From assembly GCA_928212115.1 (NCBI GenBank), contig CAKMRJ010005634.1:171757929-171821928 (forward strand): DNA of 64,000 nt, in the 5' to 3' direction. Source of the stretch: Lactuca virosa (Eukaryota > Streptophyta > Magnoliopsida > Asterales > Asteraceae). This document shows, in pieces, positions 23,173 through 34,184 of the stretch; the first letter of the stretch is position 1, and each line of letters starts with the position of its first letter. Both the position numbers and the translations under genes were made by a program. The notes beneath the pieces are model-generated. The model saw only the letters and a program-made list of their open reading frames with translations, was not told the DNA's origin and made no database searches.

Positions 23173-23949
23173 TGTTGGATTAGTGTCTAAGCCCGTAACT
23201 ATATTTGGTAAGTACTTGACCCGGTTGTGCATGGTCCTTTTGGGTTGCCTTCACCAAAAGCAACTTGACAGGGTGATTTATTAATAGAGAGGTTAATATG
23301 GTTTATTAATATATTATATGAATTATATAGAAATCATATAATTAAATTAATATTAGACAACAATTAATTAAGAAATAAATTATGTGGCTAAAAGGTATTA
23401 ATTTAATAACAGGGACTTAAACTGTCAAATGTGTGATAGTTGAGTATTGGGCTGAGGAGCCTCTTGGACTAGGCATGAACGAAATTAGGATGTGTCCATC
23501 CATAATTTCGGCCATAAGGCCCTATTCCAGAAGCTTACTTGGATAGCTTAAGGCCTAAGCTGTCCATTAGTGTTTTAGGCTGAAACCCTAGCAGCACCAG
23601 TATAAATAAGACCCTAAGGCTTCCAAATTTCGGCCACTTGATACCCTAGAGAGATCATAGCCAAAATTGTGCCTCTCCCCTCTCTCCAATATCATCCTCT
23701 TGCTTCTTTGGTGTTTGTAATCCATTAGAGGAGTGACACTTGTAACTCTAAGCTCCAAGACAAGAAGATTCAAGCTATTGTTCAAGAGGTAATCATCTAG
23801 ATCTGTTTTCTTATGTCAATTTCGAATCATGTATGCTAGATCTAGGGTTAGAAAGTCTTGGATGAATTGCATGTACAATAGAGAAGCCTAGATCCAAGCT
23901 TTAGGGTTTGCATGAGCACATAGGATGTTCTTTTGGCTAAAACCCATCA
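23173..23949 (+). repeat. Element C 3' LTR
   Basis: 777 bp; TGTTGGATTAGTG to ACCCATCA; TATAAATA at 23601-23608. It differs from the 5' LTR by roughly 30 or more substitutions and a short deletion in U3. It is followed by AACTT, then the resumed LTR of G. Confidence 0.9.
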
Positions 23950-24319
23950 AACTTAACTAGGTAAAAGAGATTACACTAGAGCTTGTTAGTTTTTCTCAGT
24001 ATCAACTTAGATAAAAAAAGCATTCTGAATAACCAGATCTGGACTGATTGCATGATTACGAAAGTCGCAACATAACTGAAATCGTTTTTATTATTGATTT
24101 TCGTTTAATTTATTTTCACTGTAATTTTTAGTTTTTAGTTTAATTTAAAAAACCCCTTTTATATTTTTTGTTTCTTGACTAGAATGTGTCAGATGCAAAA
24201 AGGCATTGACCGTTAGGTTGTGTCCTTGAGGATTCGACCCTGTTTCCTTGTGCAATATTATTAGTGTAACCAGCAGTGAAATTTTATTTGCTTAATACGC
24301 CCGCGACAACGTGTTAACA
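23950..24319 (+). repeat. Element G 5' LTR, right part
   Basis: Matches 28641-29002 of the 3' LTR (CTAGGTAAAAGAGATTA, CCGGTT-like U5 blocks, CGCGACA..GTGTTAACA end). A primer-binding site follows at about 24323. Confidence 0.75.
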
Positions 24320-24344
24320 AATTGGCTCCATTACCAGGGACACG

Positions 24345-25582
24345 GTGCTTCTAATAGTTTTATGCCAAGAAATTTTTTGTACAAGTACATCTCTAGGTTT
24401 TGATCCAAAAATTGAAAGAATTGCAAGTAAACTAAATAAAGAAGCAACGAAGAGAAAACAATCAGCTGGTTTCTTTGGTTCGTCCTCTTCAGTACCTCCA
24501 GAAATTACCAAACCACAAGGCAGTCCCTTGTGGAACGAACCGAATCCGAATTTTTCCATTTTTTCCGAAGGTACCCCCATCTTCACCTTCTGATAGCCCC
24601 TTTAAAACTTATTCCCCACCATCCTCAGTAAAATCTGAGCAAACAGACTCTTCTGAAACACAATCTGAAAAATATGAAACTCCAAAACCTTTAAAATCTG
24701 AAAAACCAACCATGAGTGACGCGGGAGAAGAAGCATAAAAGACTCTAAGAGAATGGGCCACTTAAGAAGTTAATCAGCAGCCTCTGCCCATTAGGTTTTC
24801 GGAAGCTCAGAATTTGGAGCTCAAATCTGGTCTGATACACCTTCTCCCGACATTCAGAGGCTTGGAAAACGAAGACCCACATAAATTCATTAAGGAATTT
24901 CATGTGGTATGCTATAGAATGAAGCTACGTGCTGTTACTGAAGATCAGATAATGTTAAGGGCATTCCCCTTTTCAGTTCAAGACTCAACGAGAGAATGGT
25001 TGTGTGAGCTCTCATCCGGATCGATCACCACTTGGACAGAACTCGCGAAGTTGTTTTTAGAGAAGTACTTTCTAGAAACACGAGTTTCAAGTCTCAGAAG
25101 AGAAATCCTCGGTATCAAACAAGGAAAAAAGAGAAGCTTTACATACTTACTGGGAAAGGTTCAAGAAGTTGTTGGTTCAGTGCCCACAACATGGGATCAA
25201 TGATTATCGGCTCTAAAACTATTTCTGTGAAGATCTGACACCCATGGAAAGGCATCTAATACATGCTTCCAGTGGCGGTTCCTTAGGTGATATGACACCA
25301 ACTGCAATCCGGGAGCTGATCTAGAAGTTGGTGATAGAGTCAAAACATTTCGAAAACGAAGACGAGTGGCATTCTGATCATCCAAGGGGTGTCCAAGAAT
25401 TCAACAATGCTCATCTGGAGTCCCAAATTTCCGATCTGACAAAAGTGGTTATGGTCCTGACAAAAGAAAAAATAGTTGCGAAGAAACAATGTGGTATATG
25501 CTTAAAAATTGAACACCCAACAGATATGTGTTCACTACTGCAAAAGGATGTGGCTCTAGTAAAAGCTGTCGGAGGATACTAG
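24345..25582 (+). pseudogene. Element G gag (Athila-like)
   Basis: Frames together give an N-terminal region, then the retrotransposon gag domain at 24814-25203 (FRGLENEDPHKFIKEFHVVC, MLRAFPFSVQDSTREWL, GSITTWTELAKLFLEKYF). Near the end is a CCHC knuckle CGICLKIEHPTDMC at about 25494. In-frame stops at about 24736, 24763 and 25201 and a frameshift after 25203 show decay. Gag would form the particle. The match to Athila-type gag is from memory of the family. Confidence 0.78.
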
Positions 25583-26800
25583 CAACAAAAAAACTTTAAT
25601 CAGCCTCCAAATTTTTATCTGAACAGGAATTATTAGCAAAGACAACAATTTCAACATCCTCCAGGTTTTCAGCAGACGAACTTTCAACAAAATTATCAGA
25701 ATCAGCACAACTTTCAGAATTCGAATCAACAAAATTATTAGAGTCAAAATTTCAGAATCAGAACTCGCATCAGCAACCCAGTCATTGTGGCCTTAGAATA
25801 TATTGTGAAGATTCTTTCCATGAGCACCCAAGCATTTTAGAACGAAACCAGAGCTAGTATCAAGAATCTGGAACATCAGGTGTCTCAACTTGCCACTTCT
25901 GTGGGTTGTCTTGAATCTCAAGGAAAGTTACCGGAGCACACTGAGAATAATACGAAGCATAATGTAAGTGCTATTTCCTTGAGAAGTAGGAAAAGTTATG
26001 AAAGCCCAAGCACTTATGAACCAAAAAAGAAGCTAAAAAAGAATATGAAGAAGTTCTGGTTGAAGAAGAAGATGTAAAAGAACCAGAAAAAGAAGAAGAA
26101 GAATATGAAGAAGTTCTGGTTGAAGAAGAAATTGAAGAGAATAAAGGAACAGAAACTCCACAACCAGCTAAGCAGAATTTGAAGGAGTACAAGCCCTTAC
26201 CACCCTTCCCGTCACGACTGAGAAATACAAAGCGCGAAAGAAATGATGAAGACATTATGGAAATTTTTTGTAAGGTTGAGGTAAATCTTCCACTTTTAGA
26301 TGTTATCCAACATATCCCTCGTTATGCCAAGTTTCTGAAAGATTTATGGAGTTCAAAGAAAAAATGAAATTTGATGAAATTATCAAAGTTGGCAAAAATA
26401 TATCCTCTATTTTACAAAAAGGTTTGCCTCCAAAGTCCAAGGATCCGGGGATTTTCTCGATTCCTTGTAAATTGGGTGACCTAAAATTTTCAAACGCCAT
26501 GCTTGGCTTAGGAGCTTCATTCAACGTCCTTCTCTTTTCTGTTTTTGAAAAATTAAAAATGGAAATTTTACAAAAGACCGGGACAATTATCCAGCTGGTT
26601 GATCACTCGACAGTACATCCAAAAGGTGTACTGGAGGATGTTATTGTCCAAGTGGATAGTTTGATTTTTCCCCGCTGATTTTTACATTATAGATATGGAC
26701 ATTGTAGACATATCAGATAAAAACTCAATTATTTTTGGGAAGACCTTTTCTAAAAACTGATAAAACAAAATTTTGATGTTTTTGCTGGTACACTTTCAAT
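25583..26800 (+). pseudogene. Element G gag tail and protease-like region
   Basis: A glutamine/asparagine-rich linker (25590-25790) and a lysine/glutamate-rich stretch with an exact DNA repeat (GAATATGAAGAAGTTCTGGT at 26041 and 26101) are followed by a protease region at about 26346-26800. It has FSIPCKLGDLKFSNAMLGLG, where the catalytic aspartate expected before LGAS is glycine, then HPKGVLEDVIVQVD and IFGKTFSKN. Frameshifts are present. It lies where Athila elements carry protease. Confidence 0.65.
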
Positions 26801-27176
26801 GGAATTTGATGGGGATGTGGTGAACTTTAATATTAATGATTTTGATACTTTTGATAAAGTTTTTGTTAATTATCTGGGTACTAGCAATCCTTTATCTAAG
26901 GGCTGCTATGAGTTTTTTAATGTTTACGTGCAATATTTATATTTAGACAGGAATGTATATGATAATACATCCAAGGAGCTGAAACGAAATAAGCTTGGGG
27001 AGGTGAAAGAAAAGTTGATTTCTGCTGAAGAAACATCAGAGAAGGAGATGGCAGAAAAAGATACGCTTGGGAAGAAAGAAAAGAAGATTTTTGGAAAAGG
27101 GATTAAAGAAAAAGTGATGATTTTTGCTGGGAAATTTTCTAAAAAGAAAAATAAGAAAAATGAGAAGACTTCTTGA
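26799..27176 (+). CDS. Element G lysine/glutamate-rich frame replacing pol, 125 aa
   Basis: Open frame starting MEFDGDVVNFNINDFD, a recognisable end of the protease region. It continues into a highly charged segment with LGEVKEKLISAEE and many KK/EK runs. No RT motif is present. The second fragment G2 has the same arrangement (42840-43130) with an extra GE-V-K-ISA repeat. It is followed by the post-pol tail that in complete Athila elements comes after integrase. It could be a rump left by a pol deletion or a maintained basic protein; I cannot tell. Confidence 0.45.
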   Translation: MEFDGDVVNFNINDFDTFDKVFVNYLGTSNPLSKGCYEFFNVYVQYLYLDRNVYDNTSKELKRNKLGEVKEKLISAEETSEKEMAEKDTLGKKEKKIFGKGIKEKVMIFAGKFSKKKNKKNEKTS

Positions 27177-27960
27177 AATAAGAAGAAGATCATAAACAGA
27201 AAGAAGTTCAAAAAACTGAAAAACTTATCTGAAGAAAATATGAAGTCTTTCCAGCTTGCGGAAAAAGTTCTAGATCCGCCAATCTTGCCATATTTGAAGG
27301 GGTCTGGAGTGACAAGGAAGAGAGTCGAGCTTTAGAGAAATCGCAACCACACCAGTTAGCAAATCTGGTTGGGCAAAGTCGAGCTAACGGCTTTAAAAAA
27401 TGACGGCTTTCCAGGAGGCAACCCACATAGCTTTTAGTTTTTTATGCTTTCAATAAAGAGATGTTCGCAGATCCAATAAAGCTTGGGGAAATCAGAGGAT
27501 CGATAGAGTTGCTAAAATTCAGATTTTTCGCCAACATTTTTGTAAAAATCAGAATTTTCTGCATATTTATCAGGTGCATTCATTCCTAGCTACAATTTTT
27601 TGCTTTTATATGCTTTATTAAGTTATTCATTCCTCTCTGAGCATTGAGGACAATGCATCATTTTAAGTTTTTTTTTAAAAAATTGCATTTAAAAAAAAAA
27701 TTAATTTCAGTTTTTTTTAGGTTAAATTTTTCAAATTTTTCTTTTTTGCATTTGCATATAAAAAAATTTAAAACATACAAAAATATTTTCCTTTTTATTT
27801 TGCTACATTTATAAAAAAAACCCAAAAATATTTTATTTCTAGTTAATTTAGTTTTTTATTTTCCTACATTTAAAAAATTTTAAAATTCAAAAAATGTAAA
27901 AAAAAACAAATTTTTTTGAAAAATTTACATGAGATGAGGATATTATTTACATTTCGATAT
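27177..27960 (+). other. Element G post-pol tail and AT-rich 3' region
   Basis: Contains CAAAGTCGAGCTAACGGC and CCAGGAGGCAACCCACA (27375-27426), a signature I associate with the DNA just after integrase in Athila/Tat elements, then GAGCATTGAGGACAATGCAT at 27638-27657. Poly-A/T-rich DNA with no coding frame follows. G2 has the same blocks at 43255-43325 and 46820-46840. Confidence 0.6.
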
Positions 27961-29002
27961 CTCTGTAAAGATGAAGTATGATAGGTACTGAAAATAACAG
28001 TCTCGTTGCAATCAATTTTTGATAATTATCTTTTCACGTGCTTTAAATGTTTTCAAAATATAAACCAACATAAGAGTCGGATAAGTTTTACAATGGAAGT
28101 GTGCGATAGAAAAACAAACAGTGTTTTAGAAATAATTTCCTTAAATGCATTAAAAATCAGTTAGTTTATTTTTTTATTAGTTTTAATTCGTTTTTAACCA
28201 TGTTTGGCTAAAACCTTAGTTTTTAGTTTTGCATTAGACTAGTACTTTTCATGTGATTAGTTATCAGATCTGATTTTCGTTTTGTGTTTCTATCTAGATT
28301 TTTCAATTTTGAGCTTAATGAATGTTTGAATTTTAATTATTGTTAGTATGATCACCTAGCTAGGGTTTATCATTCCAGTTAATCAGTTAATAGAATCCGT
28401 AATTGTTCTTGTCGACTGGTAAAAAGTAACAAGTGTCAGATTGGTTCTTTGTTTGGGATTTAACTCTGATATAAACTGTAACAAATCATACATTTACGCT
28501 TCAGAGCTTGTGAGAAGTAATGGGTATTTCTGAGAATTTTACACAGATCTTAATGCAATTTTTCTGATTTTAATTAAGAGCTTGTTTAATTAGACAGTAA
28601 AAAGTTAGGGTTAACTTAAAAGCTTGTTTTGGTTAATTTAACTAGGTAAAAGAGATTATACTAGAGCTTGTTAGTTTTTCTCCGTATCAGCTTAGATAGA
28701 ACGCATTCGGAATAACCAGATATGGACTGATTGCATGATTAGGAAAGTCACAGCAGAACTAAAATCGTTTTAATTATTGATTTTCGTTTAATTTATTTTC
28801 ACTGTAATTTTTAGTTTTTAGTTTAATTTAAAAACCCCCTTTTATATTTATGTTTATTGACTAGAATGTGTCTGATGCAAAAAAGGTATTGGCCGTTACG
28901 CTGTGTCCCTGAGGATTCGACCCTGTTTCTATGTGATATATTATTAGTGCAATCAGCAGTGAAATTTTATTTGTTTAATACGTCCGCGACATCGTGTTAA
29001 CA
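27961..29002 (+). repeat. Element G 3' LTR (left boundary uncertain)
   Basis: Ends GTGTTAACA at 29002, as the 5' LTR does at 24319. Clear homology to the 5' LTR runs from about 28500 to the end (GGGTATTTCTGAGAATTTT, TTGGTTAATTTAACTAGG, GAGGATTCGACCCTGTTTC). The TGATATGTGCAT start of the 5' LTR is not found, so the left part is deleted or too diverged. Confidence 0.6.
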
Positions 29003-29941
29003 TATATCTAATAGGTCAATGATGCAAAATTTTCATTTTATGTACCTCCTTCCAGAGAATCTAGTGAACTAACCTCGGTGATACACTTCCATAGAAAACA
29101 TTGTGGGATAACCATTTATCAATAACAAGAAAAAAAGGCTTTCCAAAGCTTGTCATATATCTTACTTTCTCACTCAAGAAATCGTAAATGTAATTAAAAA
29201 ATAGAATCATTATCGTGTATGTTTTCAGCCTTGATGTATAGATTCAGAGGTCGTAAACTCCACATAGGCTAGGTTTACTATACTTATTCAGAGGTCATAA
29301 AAACAGAGGAAACCTTGATTGCCAACTTGTTCGAAAATGACGAAGATGAAAACAAAGACATCGAAACGTTAATTGGATAATATGAAAAAGATGAAAAGAA
29401 TATGGATGAAATTTTGAAGGAAAAAAGGTTAATATGGCTAATTAATTTAAAGTCGTATTGGGATGATGGTTTCATAATGGCAGTAATAGAGTAAGATATA
29501 GATGAGAGGTAAAAAGACATAGTTGCTCTCATATGAGAGGTACGTGTTTTTGACCTAACATAGGGTTTTAACGAGAGTTAAATGTCTGGATCAAATCCAT
29601 AATAAAACATGCTCATACGGACGATTTATCCAAAATAATAATTTTGTAACCTAAACCCAACATGGGCAGAGCATTATAAGGGCCATAAGGGATTCCCACC
29701 CCCCCCCCCTCAAAATTGTTTTTTTAGTTATAAATAGTTTATATGCCATTAACTTTTATACATATTAGGCTTAAAAATGTAACTTTTCGATGTGGTCCCC
29801 TGCTTGCCAATAGTCCATAGTCTATTAATTTCAGCCCCTACATTCAATGTTGAAGTTCCGCAACTGAACCCAAATATTTTGACAAACACATAAACCAAAT
29901 TTTCAAGTTTAATATTGTTTTACATGCTACTTGCGCTAAAT
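29003..29941. other. Flank between G and MULE K, possible coding relic
   Basis: Mostly unassigned. Plus-strand frame at about 29284-29500 reads TEETLIANLFENDEDENKDI and KNMDEILKEKRLIWLINLKS with stops between. It looks coding-like but I do not recognise it. A C12 run lies near 29700-29711. The last nine bases, GCGCTAAAT (29933-29941), are the left target duplication of K. Confidence 0.3.
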
Positions 29942-30194
29942 CGGTATAATGTAATAAAAACCCTTAAGTTTTTCAGGAATTTGCGGTTTTACCATTTGAC
30001 AGCATTTTGGTTCGTTTATACCGCAAACTTGCAAAAAAAATCAGTTTTACCCTTTTAACAGGTTCAGCCAGTTACCTGCATAGGTGGCGATCCACGTGTG
30101 CGCTGATTGGGCTGATCTCGCTGACGTGTCAGCCACATATGCGGTGACTGTGCTTTATGCATTTAATACAAAAATTTGAAGCTATTATGGAGAA

Positions 30195-30263
30195 TGGAGT
30201 GGGGGGATTCGAACCCACCACCTCCAATTCAGAAACCAAAGCGCATACCACTAAGTTAGGAAG
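30195..30263 (-). other. tRNA-like segment in left terminal repeat of K
   Basis: The minus strand contains CTAACTTAGTGGTATGCGC (A-box-like) and, about 35 nt on, GGTGGGTTCGAATCCCCCC (B-box-like, T-loop TTCGAAT). The spacing is tRNA-like. I could not assign an amino acid, and the anticodon stem pairs poorly. The inverted partner lies at 32009-32078. It may be a tRNA-derived SINE or tRNA relic captured by the element. Confidence 0.4.
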
Positions 30264-30328
30264 CTTTTTATCTTTCTAAACCTGAAAACATTATATATAA
30301 TGTATATTAACGAAAAAAATTATATACA

Positions 30329-30329
<1 letters not shown>

Positions 30330-30370
<41 letters not shown>

Positions 30371-30837
30371 TCTTTTTTTATAAGTGTATACATATTTTGT
30401 TAATTATAGTTTAAAGGTATAATTATATTTATAAATGTAAAAAATACGTTTTTAAAGATTAAAAAACATATTTAATGGTATATATATTTTTTAAAGTGTA
30501 TTTGGTTTATTTATACACTTAAAAACATATGTACGCCTTTAGATATTTAAAATACATTTTTTGAAAGGTATTTATATATATTAAAAAAATCATTTTAAGT
30601 CTACAAATACATATTTCTTCAGAAAACTACGTTTTTAAAGGCGTGCATACGTTTTTAAGTGTATAAATACCTTTACAAAATTGTATTTTAATCTTTAAAA
30701 AAATATTTTTTATATTTATAAATATATTTATACCTTTAAAAACGTAATTTAAAATGTATTTATACTTTTAAAATCGTAAAAGATACATTTATATATTTAA
30801 AAATGCGTTTTTAAGTGTATAAATAAACCAAATACGC

Positions 30838-30884
<47 letters not shown>

Positions 30885-30972
30885 ATTAAATATGTTTTTT
30901 AATCTTTAAAAACGTATTTTGTACCTTTAAACTATAATTAAAAATATATGTATACACTTATAAAAAAAAGAA

Positions 30973-31050
<78 letters not shown>
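30330..31050. repeat. Inner palindrome of K with (ATT)n / (TA)n tracts
   Basis: The arm from (ATT)n at about 30329-30370 through ATAAGTGTATACATATTTTG and AAAACATATTTAATGGTATA is repeated inverted at about 30880-31044, ending in (AAT)n. The centre is near 30690. Very AT-rich with TTTAAA-type steps. A (TA)n run occupies 30841-30882. Confidence 0.75.
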
Positions 31051-31051
<1 letters not shown>

Positions 31052-31065
31052 TTAAAGTTGTGGAG

Positions 31066-31695
31066 AAAAAGAACAGTAAACCTGAGATATTTTTGCCACT
31101 TTTGGTCCTTTAAATTACATTTTCGGTCCCTTCATTTTTGTTTGTGTGTCACTTTGTTTAAAGGATAACACTTTTATGAAACGGTAATTCTACAACTTTT
31201 TTTTTACTCTTTTGCCTCAATTGTTTTACATGTTGCCACTTTTCCCCTAAGTTATTGTTTTTTACTTCTTCCGCTCAATTCTCTCGCTCCGCTTTTGCTT
31301 TAAACGATTCCCATTTTTTTTATCGTCACTTCTTTAATTAATGGGTTTTTTTAATGTGTAAAATCATTTATGAACAGTAAGAAAAAGAACAGTAAACCTG
31401 AGATATTTTTGTCACTTTTGGTCCCTTAAATTACATTTTCGGTCTCTCCATTTTTGTTTGTGTCACTTTGTTTAAAGGATAACACTTTTATGAAACGGTA
31501 ATTCTACAACTTTTTTTTTTACTCTTTTGCCTCAATTGTTTTACCTGTTGCCACTTTTCCTCTAAGTTATTGTTTTTTATTTCTTCCGCTCAATTCTCTC
31601 GCTCCGCTTTTGCTTTAAACGATTCCCATTTTTTTTATCGTCACTTCTTTAATTAATGAGTTTTTTTTAATGTGTAAAATCATTTATGAACAGTA
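31066..31695 (+). repeat. Tandem duplication of ~313 bp inside K
   Basis: The block starting GAACAGTAAACCTGAGATAT at about 31070 is repeated from about 31383 with few changes. Both copies include GGATAACACTTTTATGAAAC and CTCAATTCTCTCGCTCCGC and end in TCATTTATGAACAGTAAG. No coding frame. Confidence 0.8.
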
Positions 31696-32008
31696 AGGAA
31701 TTGGTTTATTTTACATAAATGGTCCTTAGGTTTTGTTGAATTTGACGACAAAATTACATAAATGGTCCATATGGTTTACCCATGATGACAAATTCAGTCC
31801 CTACTACCTGAAAAGACCAAATTACCCTCACATTAACGGACAAAAAGCAACCAACATGCTACTTTACTTTACAAAACAATACCTTCCGACCCCGGCAACG
31901 CCGGAGAATCTTTTCTAGTTATTATTATTATTATTATTATTATTGAATATAAATTTTTTCGTTAATATACATTATATATAATGTTTTCAGGTTGAGAAAC
32001 ACAAAAAG

Positions 32009-32078
32009 TTTCCCAGCTTAGTGTTTTGCGCTTTGGTTTCTGAATGAGAGGTGGTGGGTTCGAGTCCCCCGAATCCAT
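32009..32078 (+). other. tRNA-like segment in right terminal repeat of K
   Basis: Plus-strand partner of 30195-30263: AGCTTAGTGTTTTGCGC and GGTGGGTTCGAGTCCCCC keep A-box-like and B-box-like blocks. The A box differs slightly from the left copy (GTGTTTTG for GTGGTATG). Confidence 0.4.
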
Positions 32079-32336
32079 TCTCCCTAAAAGCTTCCAATTT
32101 TTGTATTAAATGAATAAAGCACAGTCAGTGCATATGTCGATGACACGTCAGCGAGATCAGCCCATTCAGCGCACACGTGGCTCGCCACCTAAGCAGGTAA
32201 CAGGTAACCGGCTGAACCTGTTAAAAGGGTAAAACCGAAAAAATATTGCAAGTTTGCGGTATAAACGAACCAAAATGCTGTCAAAGGGTAAAACCACAAA
32301 TTTCTTAAAAACTTAAGGGTTTTTTGAAATTATCCC

Positions 32337-32600
32337 GCGCTAAATCTATGACAAATTTTCATAGAGAAATCATAGAGTTTGATTTTTTTAATCATTATTT
32401 TTTTTATTTGACCACTAAAAGTTAGTATTTTTTTTCTTCATAATCGGTAAAATGATTTTTTCGGTAATGAATTGAAAAACAATTGGAAAATATTTTTCAA
32501 TTAAAGCTGTAAGTGTTAAACAAAAAATCCGAATGATTAATTAAATAAATTTAAAACTACAATAATTTTTATAGAAATTATTTTTATGCGGTGATTTATT
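32337..32600. other. AT-rich flank of K, nothing recognised
   Basis: Starts with the right GCGCTAAAT duplication of K, followed by AT-rich sequence with no coding frame or repeat that I can identify. Confidence 0.4.
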
Positions 32601-33420
32601 TTAAAATAAAATCTAAATTTCATTTTTTTTGGAACAACAAATTTTTTAATAAAAACACTAACAAGATGCCAGAAAAAGTTCATCGCAACATATTACAAGC
32701 TAAAACAACATTATGTAACCAAGAACTCCAACCTATCTTAGCATTGCTACACCTATTTGAAATCCAAAAGAATGCTTTATCTACCACATTATCAAAAAGT
32801 AAGGATTTCCTAGGCATAACCAATCTAAAAAACTGTAATTACAAAAAGACAATAAACACCAAGATGTGGTCATTACCACATCATAAAAAGCCTTTCGTTG
32901 ACCGCCCCGTAACGCAATAGAATCTGACCAAGAAAGAAGAATTGGTGAGGGATTTGAATGCCTCACTAAATAGCAACACGACATCATAACTCAATAAACT
33001 GACTAAAACATGCAAAAAGATGGTTAATAGAATCAGCAGCAAGGGAGCAGAGAGTACACATGATCGAATCCACCATAACGCCTCGAAAAGAAAGTATCTC
33101 TTTTATGGGTATACTATGTAACCACAATCTCCAAATAAAGATGTTCAACTTGATATGAACTCAATTGTTCCATATAGTCTCTCATCCACCCGTGAACAAC
33201 ATACAATTATCAAGAAAAGCACGAGATAGAGAGACAATAAATGAATCACACATGTCAATAAGCCATCCCAAGGTCTAGGCTTGAAATGAAGACCCTACAT
33301 CAAAGAAATAAAACCATTCCACTGCGTCAACTCAATGCCTCCCCTAGGGCTACGTGTGAGAGACTCTGTATCCCAACCAATCAACATCCTCTCTCTGACC
33401 GAGACAAAAAATCTAAATTT
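32600..33420 (-). pseudogene. LINE 3'-end relic (zinc-binding RT C-terminal region)
   Basis: On the minus strand, broken frames resemble the region after RT in plant L1-type LINEs. Recognisable pieces are GGDCGYIVYP-like tryptophan/aspartate-poor remnants near 33110, LIEFAD-type SADSINHLF around 33020, and near the end KAFFWISNRCSNAKIGWSSWL (32730-32790). The 3' end lies next to an AT-rich stretch near 32610 that may be the decayed poly-A tail. Many stops and frameshifts. The call rests on pattern memory and only the terminal block is strong. Confidence 0.5.
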
Positions 33421-34184
33421 CATTGATTAATTAGAAAAATATTTTTTGATAGCTTTTTGATTATAATGTTTTTTTATAAAGTTTTATCTTAATAAAACTA
33501 CATAAGATATATTAAAAGTAAAACTAATCCAATACAATTTATAACTCGATTAATCGTTCAAATTATTATGAGTTTTAATTTAGAATTTCATAAACACTTT
33601 ATATATAATTCATTTGTTTTCCAAACACGTTGGATTATTTAATGTTCATGTGAGGAACATGTGGTGGTTTTTGGCCACATGATTATTGGGTCTACAAATT
33701 GAATAACCCCCTATTGGTATTCGATTTCCCATTTTAAACAAGCTTCAAGATGTTCTAAATTCTCATGCCTTCATTTCCTACTAACTTTCTGTACTTTATT
33801 TTAGGGTTGAGTGCGATGTAGATTCATGTTCTTTTTGGCCAAAATTGAATTATAACTCCAAGTGTTATTTTTGTAGTTTAGAAACCGTTTGGTTTGGTTT
33901 ACGAATGGTTTTTTTAGTTTGTTGTTCAATGGTTTCAATTCGGTTTTAAACCGAATGCTTGTGAGTAGTCTTAAAAATCGGAATACCATTGCCGATTTTG
34001 CGGATTTTTAGGTTATGAGCTGATTGTCAGACTTGTTTCATTTATAATAAATAGATGTTTAGTCCGGTTAATGATTAACTGAATTTTAGACTGCCGCTTT
34101 GTATAGAAGAACAAATCTTTCTATTGCATACCAAGTCATTTATCTATTTATAGAGTGTATAGTAGAGTTGACTTTGAGTATTTA
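33421..34184. other. Unassigned AT-rich DNA
   Basis: I see no coding frame longer than about 60 codons and no clear repeat. One short self-complementary block, AATTCGGTTTTAAACCGAAT, occurs at 33936-33955. The last nine bases, GAGTATTTA, are the left target duplication of element L. Confidence 0.4.

Larger units (their letters stand above)
8322..23949 (+). mobile_element. Element C: Angela-like Ty1/copia, autonomous type, decayed
   Basis: A full-length copia element: 5' LTR, tRNA-iMet primer site, long leader, gag, protease, integrase, RT, RNase H, 3' untranslated region, polypurine tract and 3' LTR. It is interrupted by element B at 11472-19194. It sits in the 5' LTR of G with flanking AATTT (8317-8321) and AACTT (23950-23954), a 5-bp duplication with one change. 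The two LTRs differ at roughly 30 or more positions plus indels by eye, so it is older than B or D. Stops and frameshifts in gag and pol show that it is dead. Confidence 0.9.
7835..29002 (+). mobile_element. Element G: Athila-like Ty3/gypsy, pol-less, hosting element C
   Basis: The 5' LTR (7835-8321 plus 23950-24319) is interrupted by copia element C. A primer-binding site follows at about 24323-24341 (TGGCTCCATTACCAGGGAC). I read it as a mutated version of the tRNA-Asp type site used by Athila elements. Internal order: gag, protease-like region, a lysine/glutamate-rich frame, then a post-pol tail with AGTCGAGCTAACGGC and GGAGGCAACCCAC. RT, RNase H and integrase are absent. The 3' LTR ends at 29002 with the same GTGTTAACA as the 5' LTR. 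Flanks GTAAC and TATAT do not match, so no target duplication supports the ends. Confidence 0.72.
29942..32336. mobile_element. Element K: non-coding Mutator-like fold-back transposon
   Basis: 2,395 bp flanked by a perfect 9-bp duplication GCGCTAAAT (29933-29941 and 32337-32345), the size expected for Mutator-like elements. Ends are imperfect inverted repeats about 400 nt long (29942 to about 30365, and about 31919 to 32336), sharing CCCTTAAGTTTTT, GGTTCGTTTATACCGCAAAC and GCTGATCTCGCTGACGTGTC. Inside lies a second, separate palindrome (about 30330-31050). No transposase frame is present, so it is non-autonomous. Confidence 0.88.

Noticed and set aside
24314..24586. Minus-strand 90-residue frame opposite G gag
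   Set aside because: Shadow of the gag N-terminal region and primer site of G on the other strand.
29699..29712. Poly-C run as a mobile-element tail
   Set aside because: A lone homopolymer of about 12 bases with no associated ends or duplication.
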